Made by a program: the position numbers and the translations under genes. From contig NW_023601433.1 in assembly GCF_014898055.3 (NCBI RefSeq), positions 44,077,876-44,141,875 on the forward strand: a stretch of 64,000 nucleotides of DNA, given 5' to 3'. Below the pieces are notes generated by a model. That model made no database searches. It was not told the origin of the DNA and saw only the letters and a program-made list of their open reading frames with translations. Positions 52,319 to 64,000 of this stretch are shown here, one piece after another; position 1 is the first letter of the stretch; every line of letters starts with the position of its first letter. The DNA comes from Talpa occidentalis (Eukaryota > Chordata > Mammalia > Eulipotyphla > Talpidae).

Positions 52319-53289
52319 TAAGATCCGAAAACCAATGCTAGTTTCTTTCACTAAGATTTGTGCTTCAGAAAGCTCCTTGGCCTCCTGTCTGTAAAGTTCC
52401 AGGCTTTCTGCTTTGCCCAGCGCCAGGCCATGGGGACTCAGCTCAAGGACAAACCCTGGGGGCTTCTGCGCTCTGGTCACTACAGAGCCTTATCTCAAAT
52501 TTGCAATCAGATTGCACCATTAGTGAAGGGAAATGAGTAATTACTGCTCAATTTTACCATTTGTCCAAGTAAACCTGCTTGAGGCGCCATCGTCCTGTCA
52601 TTTGGAGTTCTGCTCCTAAATGGCACGTGTGTTCCTCTCTGTCATGCCGCTTCGGTGAGCTTTGTACATTCGTGAGTTGTGTCCAAAGGTACACGCATCA
52701 CAGCTCAACACGAAAAAGCAGACAATCCCTCTGAGCGCTGTTAAGCTCCTCAGAGATGATTTATGTACTCTTTCTTACTGTTTGGATTGGCCAATCATAA
52801 ATTTCCTCAAGCAATGATGGATTGGGGGCAGTTATTTTTGAAGGAAGGTGTGAAGAGAGGAGTAATGGGTTGATAAGTAATTTTCAAGAACACTCAGCTA
52901 CTGATTGTGGCGGGGACAGATTCTAAGAACAGCGAGAAGAGGAGAGCTGGGTGCACCAGCCCGCATCCAGCCTGGGGCAGAGGAGTCACTCCGTGTGCGA
53001 AGGGCAGGACTTCATTCCAGGTCTCCTTTGCCCCAATTTATTAGCCATTCCCATGCTCTTCCATAAAAACCCTAATCCATGTTCCATAATAGGTCCATCT
53101 CTGGCACCACCCTGGCACTTTACAACACACCCTACATTGTCTCACATAGGCCAACGTGGAGGTAAGAGATTTGTGGTTTCTGCTTCTCTCATTAGTTGGT
53201 TTATGTGAACATAAAATGCCCAATCGTCTGGGCCAGGCAAGCAGGTTATGGTGATTAGAAGAAGGCCTGGGCTACCAGCCTCCCGGGGC

Positions 53290-53460
53290 TCACAGCTCTC
53301 CCCTCCCACTTAACTCCTGTGACTCAGGCCTCCCTCTTCTATTCTAACAATGGGGGCAAAATAAAAGAACCTACTTCACACACTTGTTGTGAAGAGATAA
53401 TGAGTTAATACGCAGGAAGCCTCTAGAACAAAGTGTCGAGTAAGCCTGCACTAGTGTGAG
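53290..53460 (+). mobile_element. MIR fragment
   Basis: aacctacttcacacacttgt and tgtgaagagataatgagtta follow the MIR 3' half. Confidence 0.7.
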
Positions 53461-55074
53461 TCTCTGCTCTGCACAGAGGTCCCCAACCCACTATTCATCA
53501 TGACTGAGTGAGTGGAATTTAGCATGCTCACCTCTAGGGGTTCTCCTGGGGAAAGGTAACCAAAGCAGAGTAGCCCAGGTCCAGCCAATACTGGGACAGC
53601 ACCGAAGGGGGAGAGGTACCTTGTGTTCCTGGCGGAGCTGCATATTCTAAGAGAGGTGAGCTTTTTGCAATACCAGTAAAGTCATCTTCAAGCTTGTACA
53701 TAAACAAGAGTCCTTTTGCATGTGTCGAAATATCTTACCTATTACAAAGCCAGAGAGTAAAAGAAAATTATTAGCACTGTTTTCTTGAAGTTTTTTAAGA
53801 GAAAGCAGTTTGGAGAACCTTTTCTAGAGCTCTGAAGATCACACTTCTGGAAAGTGCAAGTGCTTGTAAATAGGGGATGGTTTTGGGAAGTGCAAGATAT
53901 TTAAAAGTTGATCTTCAATACAAAAGATTCTTTTTTTTTGTCTCCTACTCTCAGGTAAGTTTGGAACCAGTCTGGCTGGGGAGGATTTGATAGCAGTGAA
54001 ATCCATCCTAGGTGAACTGGAAAGGATTTTAAGCATCCCCAATAGAAAGGGGACAGGAGAAATCTTGGCAGTGGAGACTTCATTGTGGGGAGGCCTGCTA
54101 ACACCTGTGTGGAGTTATGTGTTTGGTTGTTGAGTCTCTGCCATCCTCTCTGGGTCTGACTTGCTGGAGTATGAGCTGCTAGAGCTGGATTTATGTGTCC
54201 TTCAGTCTCACGAAGCCTTGATTCAGTTGTGTGCCATCCTTTCCCCTCATTTGGCACCCTGTTCCATGTGGGAGGGTCCACCTTTGCTCAACTTGTCTTG
54301 TGTGGGAAGGAGGCTCTATAAGGATATCCAGACTTTATGAGACCTCTCTGAAGGAGCCAAGTTAAAGAAAATGTTCAGTCCAGATCAGGAAAAAGTTCCC
54401 AATGCGAAACCCCATCAGTAAAGTTCTGTTGTCGCCTCGAGTTAAGGTATCAGAATATAGAGTCCCGTGTGGTCCATCTGCTTAAAAGATCAGTGATGGA
54501 ACTCAGGACAGCAGGAGTGGTGAGTTCCAGGAAAGGAAGTGGCGGGAAATCTCATCTGGATCTCTACAAATGCTCTGGAAAGCTCATTTTTTCTATATTA
54601 AACTGTGGGTTTTTATTTCAAACACTACTGACTTCTGTTGCTTTACTTCAGAGTGTGTGTCTCTGTTGCTGCTTCCTTCTCTTCAGCCGGCTACAAAGGA
54701 TCAGTCTGTAAGTGTGACTGGTTCTGTATCATTGACTAACTGCCCTGTCTCTTGAAAAGTCCTGCTGAAAGAAACTGTGGCGTTTTAGTGAGTACCTTTG
54801 CCACCCTCAACCTGAGGGTGTGGTGAGGGGCACTCCCAGTCACCCTTCCTGGGCCTCTTCTCGCCCCTGCCGCCTCACTTTCCAGTCCTCTGGTTGCCTT
54901 TCAAAGCTTCCAAAGCCAGCTTTGGTTTTTGCAAGTCCCAGGTGAGTCCTTTTCGGTAGTGAAAGCGCTTAATACTCTGAGGAAAAGATAAGTAAATCAG
55001 CAGCCACCTGATAACTACCGCTAGCCTGTTTTCCCCAACCCAGGCCGTCTTGAAATCTGCAGACTCCCTCTTCC

Positions 55075-55580
55075 TCAAAGCTGCTCCTCATTGCCTTTCT
55101 GACTAATCTGCCTTCCAGTCCACTCCCCACACATAGCACCGGGTTATGTCCTGCCTCTAAAGTCTGGGTGGCTCCCTGTTGCCTGAGGTACAAGAACAAA
55201 TAGCACAGAGACCAGTGCTGGCCAATAAGACATTCCCCACTCATCACAACACTGTGTATCTGCCTTGTGCAGCATGGAAGCCCGATCAGCCACATGTGGC
55301 TGATCAGCACACAAAATGAGGCTAGGGTGACTGAAGAACTGGATTTTCTATCTAATTTTAACTGATTTAAATTTAAATAGCCATAAGTATCCAAAAGGCT
55401 ACTGAATTGGACAACACAGATGGGAGTCTTCCTCAGTCTTAATCTTATCGCTAGCCTATCTCCCACTTTCCACACATCACATATTGTGGATTTATCATTC
55501 CAAGCATTTCCTTGAGCTGTGCCCTTCATACTGTATGTCCTTCCCTCCCACAACCTCACCATTCTCATCCACACCCCCCA
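55075..55580 (+). mobile_element. L2 fragment split by a hAT element
   Basis: ggttatgtcctgcctctaaa and ggtggctccctgttgcctga (left) and aagcatttccttgagctgtg (right) match successive parts of LINE-2, with a DNA transposon between. Confidence 0.65.
55213..55419 (+). mobile_element. hAT-Charlie nonautonomous element (MER3-like)
   Basis: Begins cagtgctggccaataagaca and ends attggacaacacag, near-inverted termini, with the internal marker cagccacatgtggctgatca and tttaaatttaaatagcca. Family name from memory. Confidence 0.7.
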
Positions 55581-55829
55581 GATTCAACAGGGGAGGAGAA
55601 TTATATTCTGCCTCGTAATGGATTCGTGGTAAGTTTCCAAAAGGACTTGTCGAATGAGAGGTATTACAGCAGTCATCTTTGGAAAATAAATTTGCTCTGT
55701 GACCAGCAGTGACTTCTATGTGGGATTGGTGTAGACTGTATTTACCTCAAATTCTGGACTTGTTTATTTTTCATTTTATGTCCGTATGGGGACATTCATA
55801 TAGTAGTATAACTGCAACCCCGGGGGATA

Positions 55830-56395
55830 CTCAGGGACCCTGAACTATTGTAAAGGTGTTTGTATTCTAAAAGGATTCAGCCATTTGGGTGCACAAAGGC
55901 AGAGAAAGCATACTCTTAGTGTGAAAGGTCTTTAATTGGTCATACAGAGAAAAAAGGGAAGAAAGGATTTCAAATAACATATTCCCAATAAAACTCTAAA
56001 AATTACCCACGCCCTCATGGGCAAATGCCCAGTCAAGCATATTCAGCCCAAAGTGGGGAGACTGAGGCCCCCAAACTTGCCACAATCTAAGATATCTTCG
56101 AGGGGAACCACAAGAAAAAGATTAGGCAGTAACCCAAAAGCTGGGACAGAAGAGACCCTATATCCAGCATGAGGTCAAGATAATGACGTCATTGTCTCTG
56201 CCAAAATGCTACAATCCTAGGAGTAGCCGCTTCATGTGTCTCAACTCCAGGTGTCTCTTCTCCAAGTATCTCTTTTTTCTTTTCTTCCACCTCCACTTAT
56301 ATATTGACCTCACTCTGCCCCAACCCCCCAGTTCAGGCCTGGCATGCTGGGAATTGTAGTCCGAGATGACTGTGTGCAAGTGGGGACGAGGACAG
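55830..56395 (-). mobile_element. LTR-like repeat, copy 3 (near complete)
   Basis: Same unit as 8778-9360. On the minus strand, order as in an LTR: gcatgctggg-type sequence near the 5' end, a TATA-like atatataagtgg (plus strand about 56291-56303), and an attaaag poly(A)-like site (near 55931) close to the 3' end. Solo; no retroviral genes adjoin it. Confidence 0.6.
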
Positions 56396-57902
56396 ATGGC
56401 ATCCATTCACTGCTGCAGTGCTCTTCCCTGCTTCACAGAGGTGCTTTCTGTAACAGGAAGTGTTCTGTAACTATTTCTTAAGTGAATTACATCTAATAAC
56501 ATTATGGGAAGGAGGAAGAAAATCTCAATTTTGGGTTTCATTTCCTGTTGTTAGAAAATTCACTCTTAAGCTTCATTAGTGCTCTTGACTAATGATATCT
56601 TTAAAAATCTGTCTTGATGAGCTCTGCCTGGCGTCCCATTTAAATGGGCTCCAATAGCAAATGCACTGTAGTGACAGTGCCTCGTGTTTATCAGTGCCCT
56701 TATGTCAGAGTATTTTTAAAAGACTTTAGAAACACATTCCAATTTCTGATTTATCATCCTCTTCATATGTAAACAGCCATTAAATAACCCAATTTTGTCA
56801 TTAAAATGAAGCCAGTGTTTAGGCATGAAAGTATTTGACTCTTGTCCCTGGTGACCTCAGCAAATATCTTGGTCCTAAAGGAGTTGACTGTCTTCAGCCC
56901 TAAAATAATGAAATTTTGTTTTCAGATGTCAGAAATCTTATATAAAATGATATAAAAGGATTTTGTCACATGTTCTCTACTCCCTGAGTTGTTTTCAACA
57001 AGCTTCTAAGATCTTTGTGCAAGCACAAAAGATCTTTGTGCAAGTTTCTTAAAAGGCAATTTTTAAGTATAAAGCAGGAAGCTTTTATATCTTATTTAAT
57101 TGGGAAATGCAGCCTCATAGTTAAAGTTTGCAATTATGCAGGGAAGGGATTTCTGTATTTCAGTTTGCAACTAAGCTACCCCATAATTTGCTGGGGGTTT
57201 TCAAAGTGTCTGGACATAGTTATGCTGAGATAAAGTCATGAAGCTGTCTTCGGGCTGTTTTATCAGCTGTCTTAGGGCTCTTAGAACTCTTTTAACCAGA
57301 CCTCAATGGCCATCGCCTGGATATATTATTATTCACAATAATAATAAAGGAGCAATCAGTAGTAGTAGCAGAAACGAGAATCTTGAGAACCAACCAGATC
57401 AGAAACACCATGATTCTCAATCTCTTCCTCAATCACGAGGCTGAGCTTTCCAGAGCATTTGTGATACTGGATCACACAAGGCTACTAGCTCAAAAGCACA
57501 GAGCCACCCTCTTTAAGCTGGAAGAGAACACAGCAAGGAAAAGCTTTCCCTCAAATCACCTGCGCAGAGAAAAAGTTTTCTTTCCCATGTGTAACTGAGC
57601 TTGGGCATAGCGCTTCTCTGCAGGCCACCTTCTTCACGAGGCTGATTGTGTGCTGCAGCCCATCCTGGTTATCGTAGCTCCAGCCTCCAAGCAGCAAGAT
57701 ATAAAGCCACCTCTTTGGATATAGCCTGCTTTCTAGCACTGCCCTAGCCATAACTGTGGGACCTCTCAGACTGGGAAAACTGTGATCATCAACAATGTGA
57801 GGGGCCTTTTCCTTCCTGAACTTTCCAGGTCTCTACTAGGTGATTAAATCAGGAATGACACTTTGGTCATCCTCATAGGCAATAAGTGACTTCCTGAGGT
57901 AC

Positions 57903-58105
57903 AGCGTGGGTTCAATTCCCGGCTGGCCAGGGAGAAACCCACATGGCACAGCAGACCTCTCCAGGCTCACTCACTGCTCCCCTCAGTAGTGTCTTTGGTC
58001 CATCTGCCTGTTCTGCTCCCCACTATCTCTGGTGAATTCTCTCACCCTCCTGTGCCTCTGACTGTACCCTGGTTCTTGTATAAATAAATAAATCTTTTTT
58101 AAAGA
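57903..58105 (+). mobile_element. tRNA-derived SINE, 5'-truncated
   Basis: Starts within the head at gtgggttcaattcccggctg (B box) and continues to gttcttgtataaataaataa. The first about 60 nt are missing. Confidence 0.9.
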
Positions 58106-58734
58106 AAAATAAGTAAGGCGATAGTAGCAGGAAATAGCCCTAGTTGTGTATAATAAAAGGGAGATGTCAAGACAGACTGGGGTCATGTGAGTTGGATCTG
58201 TGAACTTAGAGGAGGCCAGTGTCTGCCTCTTGTTCTGCTCCACTCCAGTAAGACTTAGCTCTGAATAAAATATTTTCTAGACCACAGGTAAACAAGAAAT
58301 AGTCAATCACATGAGACTGTGACCAAAAGGACAGAAGCTGTAGAGAGACCGTATGTGAAACCCAAAGACCCAGAGAGCGATTGTTTCTGCCCAACCTGAG
58401 TGAGTTCTAGAACTTTGTGGATGGAAGACATCCAGGAAAAGCAGTCTTCCCTGTTCTGCTGGACTTGGTGGTGTGGGCTGCAAAATACTCACTGCTGGAA
58501 GCCTTCTAGTCTATAATGAGGCAAGAACTGTCCTGAGAGCCCAGCAAACACAGAGGAGGCAGTGCCAGGGATGTGGGGGATGATTCCTGTTGATGACACC
58601 CCATCCTGAAGCCAACTGGGCTCAATCAACCTCTCAGTGATATCATCAGTGAATTCCATATTGTGCCTGTCATTTCCATTTGTATTTTCTGTCATCTGAA
58701 ATCAAAAGATCCCTCGTTTAAGGCAAGGGATGGA

Positions 58735-59070
58735 TTTTTTTTTTTTTTTTAAGACACCCTACCTTTTATTTGGAGACAGTGACGGCAAGAAGATAAGACT
58801 TATATTGACATGATTCTGTGGGTCTTAAGAGTGAGAAGTGCCAGAGAAGGTGCCAGGTGTCCCCACTGTGCCTGAGTGGCAAGTGCCAGAGCAGCAGTCT
58901 GAACCCCTCTATGACTGCTGTCCCTGTGTCTCAGGACAGACCTTCCCTCTCCCTTCCTGGTCTCCGATTTCTTCACCTGGAATTCCAGATCTGTGTCTGA
59001 ATGCCATAAATGATGAATCTGGCCCCCTCCCATGGTTTTTCTCTCATACCACCTCCTCCCCCCCATGACT
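58735..59070 (-). pseudogene. Candidate retrocopy of an mRNA 3' end (unidentified parent)
   Basis: On the minus strand, AATAAA (plus strand TTTATT at 58765-58770) is followed after 14 nt by a 16-nt poly(A) (T run at 58735-58750), a normal cleavage/poly(A) arrangement. The upstream sequence is not a known repeat to me. The 5' limit is uncertain and I see no target-site duplication. Confidence 0.35.
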
Positions 59071-59094
59071 CTTCAGGTGTGGTGATGAGCTATT

Positions 59095-59187
59095 ATGCAA
59101 ATGTATTCTAGAAGGATGATGCTTTTGAGGAAATGCATTGCATTTCCTCAGTTTGAGCTTATTATTCATTATGCTGTGGTGCATAAT
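59095..59187. promoter_or_regulatory. Dyad-rich candidate regulatory block
   Basis: Within 93 nt: the octamer ATGCAAAT (59095-59102), a 25-nt palindrome with perfect 12-bp arms tgaggaaatgca / tgcatttcctca (59126-59150, 1-nt centre), and a second inverted repeat attatgc/gcataat (59168-59187). No repeat family is recognised here. Confidence 0.4.
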
Positions 59188-59670
59188 TTTACTCAGGGCC
59201 CTGTTAAATTTTGCTGAGCAGTTCAAGAATTTGAAAAGTGCAGAGTTGTGTAGCTGACGATGTACCTGCAGAAAGGAGTCCAGCCTGCCACCTGCTTCCC
59301 GGCTGTCCACTGCTGCTGACTCCACACTTGAAGGTCACCCAGGGGCAAGGCACTGTGACTGAGTCAGGCTGATGAATGGTGGTGGGAGTGGAGGTCTAGG
59401 AGTGTAGGACAGAAAAAACCCTTTCTCCGTCATTGCAGCAAGTGAGGGAGGAGGGGCCTCAGCTTTTTTAGTCTTTAGGTCAATGTGGGAGATGGGATTG
59501 ATTTATTCTAAACAAAGGGAGGCAGGAAGTGTTCAGCTTTTAAATCTACATTGTCTCAAACCATTTTACTCTAAGACTCAAAGGTAGATGGTGCAGGAAT
59601 GCGTTGGACATCTCTGAGGCATCTGCCCAGCCAGAGCTCACTTGCCAGTACACAGAACCTTGAGCCTTTT

Positions 59671-59950
59671 TTTTTTTAAAGATTTATTTATGCATACAAG
59701 AACTGGGGTGTAGGCCAGAGTTTCTGGGGGTGGGGGAGTGAGAGGATGCACCACAGACAGAGTGGGGAACAGAACGGGCGGATTGACTGAAATACACTAA
59801 TACACTGCTGAGGGGAGTAGCAGGAGAGACAGGAGAGGTCTGCTGTGCCCCGTGGGTTAGCTCCCTGGCCCGGGATAGAACTTGTGCTGCAGTGGCTGGC
59901 AGTAGCTTGATAGTGCTGTGTCTTTAATCCCTGCGCCACAAGGGAGGCCT
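59671..59950 (-). mobile_element. tRNA-derived SINE with 14-bp target-site duplication
   Basis: Minus-strand copy, gatttatttatgcatacaag to gccacaagggaggcc. accttgagcctttt (59657-59670) and accctgagcctttt (59951-59964) flank it with one mismatch. Confidence 0.93.
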
Positions 59951-60188
59951 ACCCTGAGCCTTTTCAAGAGTCTTCTCTGGGACTGACAACACTCAAAGTG
60001 GGTGCTACCAGCCTTTCAGTATGTTTTAATTCTTCCCATACTAAGAGTTGGATGAGGAATGACCACTTTGGACCCTGCGGGACTTCTGCATTTGAGGGTC
60101 TAGGTTAGAATTCCTTCCTTACTATTCTAGTTATTAAGTTGAGTTTCTTTAATCTGTTACCCTGAGCCTATTTCCAAGACTGATTTTA

Positions 60189-60208
60189 TTTTTTATTTTT
60201 TTAAAGAT

Positions 60209-60255
<47 letters not shown>

Positions 60256-60505
60256 CTTATACACGTACTGGGTACAGTCAGAAGCGCAGGAGGGTGAGAG
60301 AATTCACCAGAGCCAGAGCAGGGAGCAGAGCAGGCAGAAGGACCGAAGTACACTGCTGAGGGGAGCAGCCGGCAGCAGGAGAGGTCTGCGCGCCATGTGG
60401 GACCCTCCTCCGGTGGCCGGGGAGCAGCCAGGGATCCAACCGGCGCTGCAGAGGCTGAGGGCAGCTTCACAACCCAGCTCAAACGCTGCACCACCAGGGA
60501 GGCCC
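60189..60505 (-). mobile_element. tRNA-derived SINE with 17-bp perfect target-site duplication
   Basis: ttccaagactgatttta is at 60172-60188 and 60506-60522. Inside, a long (TTTA)n tail, then acgtactgggtacagtcaga to caccaccagggaggccc. Young copy. Confidence 0.96.
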
Positions 60506-61207
60506 TTCCAAGACTGATTTTAATCCTACTTTATTAAAAACCAAGACTTTGCATGGGTTTCTAGATGGCTACAGGAGTATTGATTGATTGGTAAAATTAA
60601 TACCTGACAGGAACATTGGAAGCTGTACACTTTTTTTCTTGTTGCTTTGGAAACATTCTGCCATGATCACCACTCTGGTCTGTAACACCAGGTCAGGTAA
60701 CAAGACCTTATTCCTACATAGGGATAAAACTTGAAATGAGACTTCTACATTAAGTCAAAACCACTGACGTTCTTCTCCCTCCTTAGGGAAGTGGAACATC
60801 CAACACAGAGAAATGAAAAAGAAGCTCAATAATGTCAATTAGAGATCAGAATGAGACCAACTTTCCACTGTGAGTGTACAGTGCCAACCTTCTGCCACAT
60901 GTAGACTTGGAGTTCAAAAGTACACTACAAATACCTAGAAATCCTCAAGTTGAGGAAGGAACATAAAAATGGTACTGGTTTATAAAAGCTTTGTCTAACT
61001 GACAGAACAAAGGACAGCCTCAGCTCATGTGGTTAAACACCCTCTGTAAATAAGCTATAAGTCTGGTACTACAAAATTGAGGAGGAAAATATTCATCATG
61101 ATCAAAAGCAAGCTAATAAAATAGCCAACTTAGACCCTCCAAAACTATAGATAATGAATAAATTATATGTGCATTTAGATAGAAAAGTCATATAAGAAAT
61201 AAAATCA

Positions 61208-61470
61208 GGGCTTCCCTGGTGGCGCAGGTTACAACGCTACCTATGAAGCTGACAGCAGCCGCTGCAGCACAAGTTCGATCCCCGGCCAGGGAGCTACACA
61301 CATGGTGCAGCAGACCTCTCCTGACTCACCCACTGCTCCCCTCAGCATTGAATTTCAGTCAATCCGCCTGCTCTGCTCCCCACTCTGTCTTTGGTGAATC
61401 CTCTCATCCCCCACACCTCTGGCCTATACCCCAGTTCTTGTATGCATAAATAAATAAATCTTTTTTTAAA
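61208..61470 (+). mobile_element. tRNA-derived SINE with 14-bp perfect target-site duplication
   Basis: aagaaataaaatca is at 61194-61207 and 61471-61484. Inside, gggcttccctggtggcgcag, B box aagttcgatcccc, tail tatgcataaataaataaatc. Confidence 0.95.
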
Positions 61471-61880
61471 AAGAAATAAAATCATAAGTCTAAGATACAT
61501 TGAAAAAAATGTCAAATTGGAACAAATGGAGGTTGTAACAGTAAGTTTATATAACCATTAATTGTATAGTATAAAAGATACAACAAATTATCAGTTAAAC
61601 ACAGCAAACTGGTCCAACCACTATGGAGAGCTGTGTGGAGATTTCTTGACCTACTAAACATAGAGCTTCCATATGATCCAGCAATTCCACTAAGTATTTA
61701 CCCAAAGGACACAGAAACGTCAATTCCAAAGAGCACCTGCACCCCTATGTTTATAGCAGCACTGTTTACAATAGCTAAGCTTTGGAAACAGCCCAAATGC
61801 CCAAAAATAGATGACTGGATCAAGAAGATGTGGTACATATACATCATGGAGTATTACTCAGCATTCAAAAAAGATAAGCA

Positions 61881-62143
61881 GGGCCTCCCCGCTGGTTCAG
61901 CTGTTGAGCGCTGGGTTGCGAAGCTGCCCGCAGCCTCTGCAGCGCCGGTTCGATCCCCGGCCACCAGGCGAGGGTCCCACATGGCGCGCAGACCTCTCCT
62001 GCCACCCCTTGCTCCCCTCAGCAGTGTACTTCGTCAGTCTGCCTGTTCTACTCTGTGCTCTGGCTCTGATGAATTCTCTCACCCTCCCGCGCCTCTGACT
62101 GTACCCAGTGCTTGTATAAATAAATGAATAAATCTTTAAAAAA
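61881..62143 (+). mobile_element. tRNA-derived SINE nested in L1, 15-bp perfect duplication
   Basis: caaaaaagataagca at 61866-61880 and 62144-62158 flanks it. The L1 sequence on either side reads through exactly when the SINE and one duplicate are removed. Confidence 0.97.
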
Positions 62144-62241
62144 CAAAAAAGATAAGCACATGCAATTTGCAGCAACATGGATGGAGCCGGAAGGGATCAT
62201 GCTCAGCAAAATAAGCCAGAAAGAAAAAGAAAAATACCGGA

Positions 62242-62242
62242 T

Positions 62243-62273
<31 letters not shown>

Positions 62274-62513
62274 TTTGTACAAGCACTGGGTACAGTCAAA
62301 AGCGCTGGAGGGTGAGAGAATTCACCAGAGCCAGAGCAGGGAGCAGAACAGGCAGACTGACGAAGTACACTGCTGAGAGGAGCAGTGGGCGGCAGGAGAG
62401 GTATGCGCACCACGTGGGTCCCTCGCCCGGCAGCCAGGGATCGAACTGGTGCTGCAGAGGCTGCAGGCAGCTTCACAACCCAGCGCTCAACTGCTGCGCC
62501 ACTGGGGAGGCCC
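62242..62513 (-). mobile_element. tRNA-derived SINE at L1 deletion junction
   Basis: (TTTA)n tail at left, gtacaagcactgggtacagt to cactggggaggccc. No clear target-site duplication; L1 sequence stops at its left edge and only tail sequence follows at right. Confidence 0.93.
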
Positions 62514-64000
62514 TAAAAATAAAATTTAAATTAAAAAAAAATAAATAAACACAGCTAAACTGGAAAGCAGTCCAAGAAAATCACCCAGAATACAACAAAG
62601 AATAATAAAGATACGGGAAATAATCCAGAAAGGTTAAGAGACATGGAAGATGGGATGAATGATATCAACTAGATATTCAGGAGGCGTTCCGAGAAGAAGG
62701 TCTTGACCATGATACCTAATTCTGATCAAGTTATAGAAGAGGTTTACAGCCGTAGGTCACACAGAAGTGTTACAGCTTTCATGTCTTGTCACAGCTCTTG
62801 TTCTACAGTTGGAGTGTCACAGCAGAAGTATTATAGCAAAGGTTGAGTAGGGGCTGGAGGACTGCAGTCCATGGAAGGCAGACTCAAGGAGCACATGAGC
62901 TGAATGCCCAAGAATCTCTGCAGGGAGCATGCTTATATAGACAAAAGGAGATGGGACTTATCTATTTTGTGCAAATTAAGTTGTCAGTAAGAGCAACTTT
63001 GATCGGTACAAGGTTTGTCAAGCTTTAATTTGTCATTTTCAATTCTACGCACTTTTTACTGGCGTGATTTCCTTTTCTTGGCTGTGGAAGCATCTGTCCA
63101 TGCCCCAACATTCCTGGGACATGAACATCCCAATTCTGTTTTGTTATACCCAAACTCAGGATCATTCCAAGTTCACTTTTCTTTTAAATTTTATTTATTA
63201 AAAGACTAGCATAGGGAGAAACATCCTTTTAAGAGAAAATAATATGAATTTTTCAAGATTTCTGAAAGACATGATTTCCTAGGTTCAGAAAGCTAATAAG
63301 TTGTGACCAGAATAAAATCAAAAATAAACCCACATATTTACACATAATGGTGAGGTTTCAAAACACTAGTAACAAGAAAAGATCTTTAAAACATTCAGAA
63401 ATAACAAGAAAGAATACATACTAATACCAGTATGACTAATAGATCTTCTCTAAGTAGCAACAATAGAAAAATATGTATTTCTCAGTATGCTTGTTTACAT
63501 TTTCTCTTTATTTCCTCCTCCCCTCCTTTATTCTCCTTGCCTCTCCTCTTTTCTTTCTTTCACCCACCCCACCCCCTACCTTTTTTAGTATATCTTTCTA
63601 GATGTATGCATTTTTTTATGTGTGGGTAGTTATTTAACTGCTGACTCCATTTTTAAAGTTTTTGAACTATTTGCTCTTCTTTTTCTTCTTAAGTTTTGGT
63701 GCTTTTACAGAAAATTACCTGTTTAAATTTTTTAATTTATTGGGACAAAGTTGTTCATGATTTTGCCTTATCATTTATGTTTTTTATAGTATTGTTTTTA
63801 TGATTCTACAGTCAGACCATAGAGTAACATGCATAAAAATCAAAGAAGCAATAAAATCAGATAACTGGTTTTAACATAAAATATGAAGACAGAATAGGAT
63901 CAGATATATCTGTCAGTTCACCCAAGACAAAGGCACATCAAATATATAATGACTTGAAAAAGTAAAGAATAAAAGAATGCAATTAAAGCAGAGGTTGTGG

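Larger units (their letters stand above)
61597..62561 (+). mobile_element. L1 3' end with target-site duplication, hosting two SINEs
   Basis: aaacacagcaaact (61597-61610) and aaacacagctaaact (62547-62561) flank the whole unit. L1 3' sequence (ccatatgatccagcaattcc, gtggtacatatacatcatgg, aagggatcatgctcagcaaa) runs in plus orientation, is split by a + SINE at 61881, and stops at a - SINE at 62242, after which only the A-rich tail (62514-62546) remains. About 250 nt of the usual L1 3' end are missing. Confidence 0.9.

Noticed and set aside
54969..55574. 201-codon open frame on the minus strand, the longest in the window
   Set aside because: It runs through an L2 and a hAT element, shows no family motif, and is a chance open frame.
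57005..57045. Duplicated aagatctttgtgcaag
   Set aside because: A simple short tandem duplication with no further structure.
61633..62127. 164-codon open frame that resembles a protein shared with 11.3-11.6 and 12.8-13.0 kb
   Set aside because: The shared part is translated L1 3'-end sequence, and the rest is a nested SINE. It is not the L1 ORF2 product or a host gene.

Overview
The window is mammalian nuclear DNA: very low coding density, long introns, and many interspersed repeats of different ages. Ancient repeats shared across eutherians are recognisable (MIR, L2, MER20-like, MER5-like and MER3-like hAT elements). The youngest layer is a lineage-specific tRNA-derived SINE of about 260 bp and a related, younger L1 family. 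The SINE does not look like Alu, B1/B2, carnivore CAN, ruminant/whale CHR or the bat VES family. The host is therefore probably a non-primate, non-rodent eutherian, possibly a laurasiatherian, but I cannot name the species.

The only gene I can support is an internal part of PCNX2 (pecanex homolog 2), on the + strand. Six consecutive exons at 2166-2258, 3093-3243, 21512-21653, 25320-25497, 46736-46844 and 52188-52317 join without a gap into 803 nt (267 codons plus 2 nt). They encode the multi-pass membrane core of a pecanex protein. The upstream and downstream exons lie outside the window, so promoter, start codon and stop codon are not present.

The most interesting signal is in the splicing. 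The 109-nt exon at 46736-46844 lies between two non-canonical introns. The upstream intron (25498-46735) has a GC donor in its best consensus context. The downstream intron (46845-52187) begins with ATATCCTTT, the minor-spliceosome (U12-type) donor. It carries a near-consensus U12 branch point 12 nt before its 3' end and ends in AG, making it a rare AT-AG U12-type intron. The first exon also has a tandem NAG acceptor.

Layout: 1-2165 upstream intron (MER20-like, old L1, SINE, CT/GT microsatellite); 2166-3243 two exons; 3244-21511 large intron with LTR fragments, L1 and SINE insertions and a local duplication; 21512-25497 two exons; 25498-46735 large intron with a solo-LTR-like block, old L1, and two unusual micro-retroinsertions at 31.6 and 32.2 kb; 46736-52317 two exons around the U12-type intron; 52318-64000 downstream intron with an LTR, a hAT inside L2, a dyad-rich candidate regulatory block, and nested SINE/L1 insertions. 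Several retroelement copies keep both target-site duplications, so their insertion histories can be read directly, including three L1 copies with 5' inversions. I see no rRNA, functional tRNA, CRISPR, prokaryotic or intact viral genes.
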